NCBI RefSeq assembly: GCF_007035645.1
Contig: NZ_AP019632.1
Span: 1,302,001-1,366,000 of the forward strand
Direction of reading: 5' to 3'
Source of the DNA: Enterobacter asburiae
GTDB taxonomy: Bacteria; Pseudomonadota; Gammaproteobacteria; Enterobacterales; Enterobacteriaceae
Length of the DNA stretch: 64,000 nt
Position 1 is the first letter of the stretch. Each line of letters starts with the position of its first letter. Positions 58,057-64,000 of this stretch are shown piece after piece. The position numbers were made by a program, and so were the translations under genes. A model generated the notes under the pieces. The model saw nothing but the letters and a program-made list of their open reading frames with translations, was not told where the DNA came from and searched no databases.

Positions 58057-60903
58057 TTGAAATACCTCGTCTCCTTTCGTACTACGCTGAAAGTTTCTCG
58101 CTATCTGTTTCGGGCGCTGGCGCTCTTGCTTTGGCTGCTGGTGGCCTTGTTCTCGGTGTTTTACATCGTTAACGCGCTACACCAGAAAGAAGCGGAGATC
58201 CGCCAGGAGTTTAACTTAAGCTCCGACCAGGCCCAGCGCTACATTCAGCGAACGTCTGACGTGATGAAGGAGCTGAAGTATATTGCCGAAAATCGTCTGA
58301 CGGCGGAAAACGGCATTCTTGCGCTTCGCGGGCGTAACGACAAAACCGAAGTCCCGGACTTCCAGCCGCTGTTCCCGGATTCCGATTGCTCCACCATGAG
58401 CAATACCTGGCGCGGGTCGCTGGAATCCCTTGCCTGGTTTATGCGCTACTGGCGCGACAATTTCTCCGCCGCCTATGACCTGAACCGCGTATTCCTGATT
58501 GGCAGTGAAAATCTCTGCATGGCTGACTTTGGCCTGCGCGACGTGCCCGTTGAGCGTGACGATGCGCTGAAAAGCCTGCATGAACGTATTGTGAAATACC
58601 GCAATGCGCCGCAGGACGAGCGCGGGAATAACATCTTCTGGGTTAGCCAGGGCCCGCGACCGGGCGTGGGCTATTTCTACGCCCTGACGCCGGTGTATCT
58701 GGGCAATCGCCTGCAGGCGCTGCTGGGGATTGAGCAGACCATTCGTATGGAAAACTTTTTCACTCCGGGCAGCCTGCCTATGGGGGTGACCATTCTGGAT
58801 GAAAACGGTCATCAGCTGATCTCACTCGCCGGGCCGGATAACCGGTTAAACGTTGAACCGCACTGGATGCAGGAGCGGTCGTGGTTTGGCTATACCTCGG
58901 GCTTCCGCGAGCTGGTGCTGAAGAAGAGCCTGCCGCCTTCGTCGCTGAGTATTGTCTATTCGCTGCCGGTGGATATGGTGCTTGAGCGGATACGTATTCT
59001 CATCATGAATGCGATTCTGCTGAACCTGATCGCGGGCGGGGCGCTGTTTACCCTGGCGCGCATGTATGAGCGGAAAATCTTTATTCCGGCCGAAAGCGAC
59101 GCCCAGCGGCTGGAGGAACACGAGCAGTTTAACCGGAAGATTGTCGCGTCGGCGCCGGTGGGGATCTGTATTCTGCGTACCCAGGACGGAACCAACATCC
59201 TGAGTAACGAGCTGGCGCATAACTACCTGAACATGCTGACGCACGAGGACCGCCAGAGGCTGACGCAAATTATCTGCGGTCAGCAGGTTAACTTTGTCGA
59301 TGTGCTCACCAGCACGCACACCAACCTGCAGATCAGCTTTGTGCATTCCCGCTATCGCAATGAAAACGTGGCGATTTGCGTGCTGGTGGATGTCTCCGCG
59401 CGCGTGAAGATGGAAGAGTCGTTGCAGGAGATGGCGCAGGCCGCGGAGCAGGCCAGCCAGTCGAAATCCATGTTCCTTGCCACCGTCAGCCACGAGCTGC
59501 GAACGCCGCTGTACGGGATCATCGGTAACCTCGACCTGCTGCAGACCAAAGAGTTGCCGAAAGGGGTCGACAGGCTGGTGACGGCAATGAACAACTCCTC
59601 CAGCCTGCTGCTGAAAATCATCAGCGATATTCTCGACTTCTCTAAAATTGAGTCTGAGCAGCTGAAAATCGAACCGCGGGAGTTCTCGCCGCGCGAGGTG
59701 ATGAACCACATCAGCGCCAACTATCTGCCGCTGGTGGTGCGTAAACAGCTGGGGCTCTACTGCTTTATTGAACCTGACGTGCCGCTGACGCTGCACGGCG
59801 ATCCGATGCGCCTGCAGCAGGTCATTTCTAACCTGCTCAGCAACGCCATCAAATTCACCGACGTTGGCTGTATCGTGTTGCACGTCTGCCGGGCGGGGGA
59901 TTACCTGAGCATTCGCGTGCGCGACACGGGCGTCGGCATCCCGGCGAAGGAAGTGGTCCGACTGTTCGACCCGTTCTTCCAGGTCGGGACCGGCGTGCAG
60001 CGTAACTTCCAGGGCACCGGACTGGGGCTGGCGATTTGTGAGAAGCTCGTCAGCATGATGGACGGCGATATCTCTGTGGATACCGAGCCCGGCATGGGCA
60101 GCCAGTTCACCATCCGTATTCCGCTCTATTCGGCGCAGTATCCGGCAAAAGCGACGGTGGACGGGCTGAGCGACAAGCGCTGCTGGCTGGCGGTGCATAA
60201 CGCCTCGCTGAATGACTACCTGACGGCGCTGCTTGCCCACAGCGGCGTGAGGGTGTGTCTCTATGAAGGTCAAACGCCGGATGTGGACGATGTGCTGATT
60301 GCGGACGAGATGCCGGAGCAGCCGTGGCAGGGGAGAGGGTCGGTGCTCTTCTGCCGTCGCCATATCGGCATTCCTGTCGAGCGTGCGCCCGGGGAATGGG
60401 TACACAGTGTTGCAACGCCGCACGAGCTGTTGAGCCTGCTGGCGCGCATCTACAAAGTGGAGCTGGAAGAGCGCGACGGCGCGGGCGGATTGCCGTCACC
60501 GGAGTCTCTGGCGTCGGTGAATGACGATATGATGATTCTGGTGGTGGATGACCATCCGATTAACCGTCGCCTGCTGGCTGACCAGCTTGGATCGCTGGGC
60601 TACCAGTGCAAAACCGCCAATGACGGCGTGGATGCGCTGAATGTGCTGAGTAAAAATCATATTGATATCGTGCTTAGCGACGTCAACATGCCAAACATGG
60701 ACGGCTACCGTCTTACGCAGCGCATCCGACAGCTTGGCCTGACGCTGCCGGTAGTGGGCGTAACGGCGAACGCGCTGGCGGAAGAGAAACAGCGTTGTCT
60801 GGAGTCAGGCATGGACAGCTGTCTGTCGAAACCGGTGACGCTGGACGTGCTGAAGCAGACGTTGTCGATTTACGCGGATCGCGTGAGAAAAACCAGAATA
60901 TAA
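58057..60903 (+). CDS. rcsC: Rcs phosphorelay hybrid sensor kinase
   Basis: This 948-residue inner-membrane hybrid kinase has a transmembrane helix at about 20-41, a periplasmic domain to about 312, a second transmembrane helix at about 313-335, and a PAS-like linker. The HisKA domain has phospho-acceptor His479 (ATVSHELRTPLYG), followed by HATPase with RVRDTGVGIPAKEV and FQGTGLGLAICEKL. A degenerate RcsC-ABL domain precedes the C-terminal receiver, where Asp875 (VLSDVNMPNMDG) passes phosphate to RcsD. The start is TTG at 58057 (MKYLVSFRTTLK), as in E. coli; no Shine-Dalgarno is well placed. Confidence 0.96.
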   Translation: MKYLVSFRTTLKVSRYLFRALALLLWLLVALFSVFYIVNALHQKEAEIRQEFNLSSDQAQRYIQRTSDVMKELKYIAENRLTAENGILALRGRNDKTEVPDFQPLFPDSDCSTMSNTWRGSLESLAWFMRYWRDNFSAAYDLNRVFLIGSENLCMADFGLRDVPVERDDALKSLHERIVKYRNAPQDERGNNIFWVSQGPRPGVGYFYALTPVYLGNRLQALLGIEQTIRMENFFTPGSLPMGVTILDENGHQLISLAGPDNRLNVEPHWMQERSWFGYTSGFRELVLKKSLPPSSLSIVYSLPVDMVLERIRILIMNAILLNLIAGGALFTLARMYERKIFIPAESDAQRLEEHEQFNRKIVASAPVGICILRTQDGTNILSNELAHNYLNMLTHEDRQRLTQIICGQQVNFVDVLTSTHTNLQISFVHSRYRNENVAICVLVDVSARVKMEESLQEMAQAAEQASQSKSMFLATVSHELRTPLYGIIGNLDLLQTKELPKGVDRLVTAMNNSSSLLLKIISDILDFSKIESEQLKIEPREFSPREVMNHISANYLPLVVRKQLGLYCFIEPDVPLTLHGDPMRLQQVISNLLSNAIKFTDVGCIVLHVCRAGDYLSIRVRDTGVGIPAKEVVRLFDPFFQVGTGVQRNFQGTGLGLAICEKLVSMMDGDISVDTEPGMGSQFTIRIPLYSAQYPAKATVDGLSDKRCWLAVHNASLNDYLTALLAHSGVRVCLYEGQTPDVDDVLIADEMPEQPWQGRGSVLFCRRHIGIPVERAPGEWVHSVATPHELLSLLARIYKVELEERDGAGGLPSPESLASVNDDMMILVVDDHPINRRLLADQLGSLGYQCKTANDGVDALNVLSKNHIDIVLSDVNMPNMDGYRLTQRIRQLGLTLPVVGVTANALAEEKQRCLESGMDSCLSKPVTLDVLKQTLSIYADRVRKTRI

Positions 60904-60925
60904 AAAAGGCCCGCAAGGGCCTTTT
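60904..60925. terminator. Terminator after rcsC, overlapping its stop codon region
   Basis: AAAAGGCCC (60904-60912), GCAA tetraloop, GGGCCTTTT (60917-60925), then CGTTTTTTC. The stem begins immediately after the TAA stop codon. Confidence 0.88.
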
Positions 60926-60936
60926 CGTTTTTTCAC

Positions 60937-60975
60937 CCCCTCCCCGTGGGAGAGGGACGGGGTGAGGGCATCAGG
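60937..60975. repeat. GGGAGAGGG hairpin/G-tract element, copy 3
   Basis: CCCTCCCC-G-TGGGAGAGGGACGGGG then TGAGGGCATCAGG. Plus-strand G-tracts at 60948-60950, 60954-60956, 60959-60962 and 60966-60968 reproduce copy 1 (31433-31453) exactly over this stretch. It lies between convergent rcsC and rcsB. Confidence 0.8.
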
Positions 60976-60993
60976 CCACACACCCGTCCGGGA

Positions 60994-61644
60994 TCAATCC
61001 TTGTCCGTTGCGCTCAGCGTAACGGAGGAGAGATAGTTCAGCAGAGCAATATCGTTGTCCACGCCCAGCTTCATCATCGCTGATTTCTTCTGGCTGCTGA
61101 TGGTTTTAATGCTGCGGTTCAGCTTCTTGGCAATCTCGGTTACCAGGAAACCTTCTGCGAACAGGCGCAGAACTTCACTCTCTTTCGGGGACAGGCGTTT
61201 GTCACCGTAGCCACCCGCGCTGATTTTTTCCAGCAGACGAGAGACGCTCTCAGGCGTGAACTTCTTGCCTTTCTGCAGCGCAGCGAGCGCTTTTGGCAGA
61301 TCGGTCGGGGCGCCCTGTTTCAGCACAATCCCTTCGATGTCCAGATCCAACACCGCGCTCAGGATCGCCGGGTTGTTGTTCATGGTCAGAACAATGATCG
61401 AGATATCCGGGAAGTGACGCTTAATGTATTTGATGAGCGTGATCCCATCACCGTATTTGTCTCCAGGCATGGAGAGATCGGTAATGAGCACGTGTGCATC
61501 AAGCTTTGGGAGGTTATTGATCAGTGCTGTAGAGTCTTCAAATTCACCGACTACATTCACCCACTCGATCTGTTCAAGTGATTTGCGAATACCGAACAGT
61601 ACAATCGGATGGTCATCGGCAATAATTACGTTCATATTGTTCAT
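60994..61644 (-). CDS. rcsB: Rcs phosphorelay response regulator
   Basis: This 216-residue NarL/FixJ-family regulator has a receiver domain with Asp10-Asp11 and phosphoacceptor Asp56 (HVLITDLSMPGD), and a Lys in GIVLKQGAP. The C-terminal LuxR-type helix-turn-helix (LSPKESEVLRLFAEGFLVTEIAKKLNRSIKTISSQK) lies at about 148-205. It controls capsule, motility and envelope-stress genes. ATG at 61644 gives MNNMNVIIADDHP, identical in start to E. coli; a 29-codon upstream extension reads back into rcsD and is rejected. It lies 16 nt after rcsD. Confidence 0.98.
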   Translation of the reverse strand: MNNMNVIIADDHPIVLFGIRKSLEQIEWVNVVGEFEDSTALINNLPKLDAHVLITDLSMPGDKYGDGITLIKYIKRHFPDISIIVLTMNNNPAILSAVLDLDIEGIVLKQGAPTDLPKALAALQKGKKFTPESVSRLLEKISAGGYGDKRLSPKESEVLRLFAEGFLVTEIAKKLNRSIKTISSQKKSAMMKLGVDNDIALLNYLSSVTLSATDKD

Positions 61645-61660
61645 GTATAAGGCTACCTTG

Positions 61661-64000
61661 CTACAGCAAGCTTTTGACGTAGGCGTCAATGTCGCTGATG
61701 TATTTTTCAATGCCAGAGGCATCTTTCTCACGAATTAGATGTTCCAGCGTTTCACATAACTGCTTGCCGGGAACCAGATTAAGCATGGCAAACACCCCTT
61801 TAAGCCGGTGTGCTGTCTGTGCCAGCGCTGCAAAATCATTCGCAGCGGACTCAGTATACAACCGCTTAACATCATCTGGTACTGTATCAACAAAGAGTGA
61901 ATAGTATCCGCTGGCGTGAAGCTCGGCATTTTCATTGCCGCCTAACGGTGACTCCGTTATCTCTTCCTGCGCCAGCTGCTCTTCTATTAGTTGTAGTACA
62001 GCTTCCTGCATCGCATTGCTTATATTAAAGTTGACGCGCAGCTGGCCAGGGCCGATTTTCCGCACGCCTGACTCATCATCGCTTAAAAGCAAGCCGGAGG
62101 CAGTAAGATTAGACGGATTATCAGTTAAAAACAGATCAAATTCTTGACTTGCAAGTCTTTCATCCGGCGTGATGCAGGCCGCTCCCCAGTTTTCTAACTG
62201 ACGAACGACAATATTGCGGATCTCGTTCGAGGTCACGTCGACCATCACCACGACGTCATCCAGCAGACGTTCCTCATCTTCTTCCTGCGGATTGGCCGCC
62301 ATTTTCACGTGCAGAGAATAGCGGGTGCCGAGGGATTCACGAGCTTTGATATTCAGGTGGCCGCCGAGCTTACGCGCCAGCTGATCGCACAGCCAGAAGG
62401 TCAGGGCATTGGCCTTGCCGTAGCGATCGCTCTGCGTGTCATTCAGGAACGGGAAGTGCAGATTATCAATTTCGCTCGTTGTGACGCCTTCCCCGGTGTC
62501 CAGGATGCGGAACGTCAGACGGTCTTCTGCCGACTCCTCGGTGCTGACTTCAAGGGTGATTTTGCCGATCTGCGTGGTGGTCACGGCATACTGAATAATC
62601 ATCAGCAGAATTCGGCGCAGCGCTTCGCGATCGCCGTGGCGTTCGTCATTCGCAGGGAGATTGTTATTGATCAGCAGCTGCAGCCCTTTGCGCTTGATGA
62701 CGGGCAGTACTTCAGGCACCACTTCATCGATCAGATCCTGAATGGAGAAGAGGGCTGGCGTTCCCTTCCAGAAATCATTCTCCAGCATGTTCGCCAGCTG
62801 GATCTCATCAACCATTCTGACCAGCGAATCGGCCTGGCAGGCAAGCTGGTGGCTTTCAGAGATGTTTAACGCCGCCGCCTGGGTCGCCAGCGTTTTTAAC
62901 GGCTGCTTGAAGGCATCGCCAATGTTCTGCATAAATGCGGCGCGCCCCTGCTGGTTTTTCTCATACAGCCTTTGTGCCTGCTTGAGCTTTTTATTGACCA
63001 GCACTTCGCGATCCTGATCACGGATAATGAAGATTTGCGTGCGGGGAGCCACCTGGCTGCGGAACTGACGGATCTCGTACAGTTCATTGTTGATGGTGGC
63101 CTGAATCACCCCCTGGTGTTGATCCGCCATGGTGGTGATGTTCTGCAGGTTAAGGTGCGGCAGCAGATGGTCGGCAATTTTGTTGCTCATCACCGTACGA
63201 TTCGCCTCCTGGTCGTGAACCAGGACCCCAAGCGGCAGCACGGAAACAATCTCTTCATTCAGTGCACGTAATACGCGCAGCTCATTGCTGGTGCCGGCCG
63301 GAACCGCAGAGGCGTCGCTCTGACGACCCGACTGAAAACGGAAGGTGCTGTAGCCAAACAGCGCCAGCGCCAGCAAACCGATATTCAACAGCAGAGGCAG
63401 CAGGATATTTTGCAGGGTATCGAGCAACAGCGTGCCAAACGGCACCTGCCACACCAGACGCATACCGGTCGAATTCAGCGATGAGGCAATTTCGATTTTC
63501 GAGCCGTTAAAGGAGATCGATACGCTCTCTGCGGCCTCTTTGTCAGACGCTGCCCGCATGTTCTGGGTGCTGCTATCGGGCTCCAGACGGAAGCTGTCGA
63601 GCGGCATGTCCGGCGGGATTAAATCATTAATCGGTAAATCGAAGGCCACCACCGTCGCCAGGTGTCCTGGCTGGTTAAACGTGGTGCGCAGGGTAAAATA
63701 ATGACCGTTTTGCCAGGCCAGACGACGCAGGGAAGAGAAGCTCTCACGTTCATCGAGGGCATTCGCCTGCTGCAGCATCTCTGCCCGGCGGGAATCGACG
63801 ATGCTGCCCACGGTTGTCTCTTTAAAGCCGGACGAGAGATCTTTTAACGGCAGCGTTGAGATCAGGATCATGCTGTTATCCTGACCGTTCAGATAATACA
63901 TCGACCACGGTACCGTTTCGGCACCCCAAAGGGTATCCAGATAGGTCGAAATACGCTGCGTCATCTCAAGCGTCGCGCTGTCGTGAGAACCGAAAATAAG
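61661..64000 (-). CDS. rcsD: Rcs phosphotransferase RcsD, 5' end beyond window
   Basis: The C-terminal 779 residues of an approximately 890-residue protein are present; the frame stays open through position 64000, so the N-terminus is missing. Visible are the periplasmic region, a transmembrane helix around LLLDTLQNILLPLLLNIGLLAL, a degenerate histidine-kinase-like region (ILDTGEGVTTSEID), and the C-terminal HPt domain with the phosphohistidine in AQTAHRLKGVFAML (codon at 61808-61810). RcsD relays phosphate from RcsC to RcsB. The ATG at 63964 inside this frame is not the true start. Confidence 0.95.
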   Translation of the reverse strand, partial: LIFGSHDSATLEMTQRISTYLDTLWGAETVPWSMYYLNGQDNSMILISTLPLKDLSSGFKETTVGSIVDSRRAEMLQQANALDERESFSSLRRLAWQNGHYFTLRTTFNQPGHLATVVAFDLPINDLIPPDMPLDSFRLEPDSSTQNMRAASDKEAAESVSISFNGSKIEIASSLNSTGMRLVWQVPFGTLLLDTLQNILLPLLLNIGLLALALFGYSTFRFQSGRQSDASAVPAGTSNELRVLRALNEEIVSVLPLGVLVHDQEANRTVMSNKIADHLLPHLNLQNITTMADQHQGVIQATINNELYEIRQFRSQVAPRTQIFIIRDQDREVLVNKKLKQAQRLYEKNQQGRAAFMQNIGDAFKQPLKTLATQAAALNISESHQLACQADSLVRMVDEIQLANMLENDFWKGTPALFSIQDLIDEVVPEVLPVIKRKGLQLLINNNLPANDERHGDREALRRILLMIIQYAVTTTQIGKITLEVSTEESAEDRLTFRILDTGEGVTTSEIDNLHFPFLNDTQSDRYGKANALTFWLCDQLARKLGGHLNIKARESLGTRYSLHVKMAANPQEEDEERLLDDVVVMVDVTSNEIRNIVVRQLENWGAACITPDERLASQEFDLFLTDNPSNLTASGLLLSDDESGVRKIGPGQLRVNFNISNAMQEAVLQLIEEQLAQEEITESPLGGNENAELHASGYYSLFVDTVPDDVKRLYTESAANDFAALAQTAHRLKGVFAMLNLVPGKQLCETLEHLIREKDASGIEKYISDIDAYVKSLL

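Noticed and set aside
58846..60423. 525-codon minus-strand frame opposite rcsC
   Set aside because: Antisense shadow; rcsC has all kinase and receiver motifs in frame.
61645..61731. 29-codon N-terminal extension of rcsB
   Set aside because: It overlaps the rcsD coding end and would displace the receiver-domain start MNNMNVIIADD.
1..64000. tRNA, rRNA, CRISPR arrays, insertion sequences, prophage or toxin-antitoxin genes
   Set aside because: None seen. Repeats found are REP-type or G-tract elements only, without regular spacers or transposase genes.

Overview
The window is chromosomal DNA from a gammaproteobacterium of the family Enterobacteriaceae, close to Enterobacter, Lelliottia, Citrobacter and Salmonella. 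Almost every gene is a recognisable orthologue of an Escherichia coli core gene. Differences from the K-12 layout, judged from memory, are a PTS/split-transketolase operon beside pta, a cheV gene after nuoN, rcsC directly beside gyrA, and no arn/pmrD, rhm, inaA, yfaL or ato genes at their K-12 positions. No tRNA, rRNA, insertion sequence, prophage gene or CRISPR array was seen.

Layout. 1-4.5 kb: a truncated LacI-family regulator divergent from an operon for an ascorbate-type PTS (IIA, IIB, IIC) and a two-subunit transketolase of unknown substrate. This is the most accessory-looking part. 4.5-8 kb: pta and ackA (acetate overflow), minus strand. 8.3-14 kb: yfbV, yfbU, hxpA and yfbS on plus; yfbR and alaA on minus. 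14.9-15.8 kb: lrhA. 16.4-31.4 kb: the complete 13-gene nuoABCEFGHIJKLMN operon for NADH dehydrogenase I, with nuoC and nuoD fused. 31.6-34.5 kb: cheV, rbn, elaA and elaB. 34.5-41.5 kb: menFDHBCE (menaquinone synthesis), with overlapping genes from menD onward. 41.7-43.5 kb: yfaZ and the CinA-like yfaY. 43.5-50.2 kb: the divergent glpACB and glpTQ operons for anaerobic glycerol-3-phosphate use. 50.3-54.1 kb: nrdAB-yfaE (class Ia ribonucleotide reductase). 54.4-57.9 kb: ubiG and gyrA, divergent. 58-64 kb: rcsC, rcsB and a 5'-truncated rcsD (Rcs envelope-stress phosphorelay).

Much of the window concerns respiration and carbon overflow: complex I, menaquinone and ubiquinone synthesis, an anaerobic quinone-linked dehydrogenase, and acetate metabolism. 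LrhA and CheV touch on motility control, and the Rcs system on envelope stress.

The noncoding DNA has regular structure. All six convergent gene junctions carry a strong palindrome, a REP-type element or both. Three of them share a hairpin element whose G-rich strand has four or more G-tracts and fits a G-quadruplex motif. The three nuo gaps longer than 15 nt each contain a hairpin. The ackA-yfbV gap holds two perfect 10-bp dyads on an ATGCCA core. The nrdA upstream region has two consensus DnaA boxes and a candidate pair of NrdR boxes 32 bp apart.
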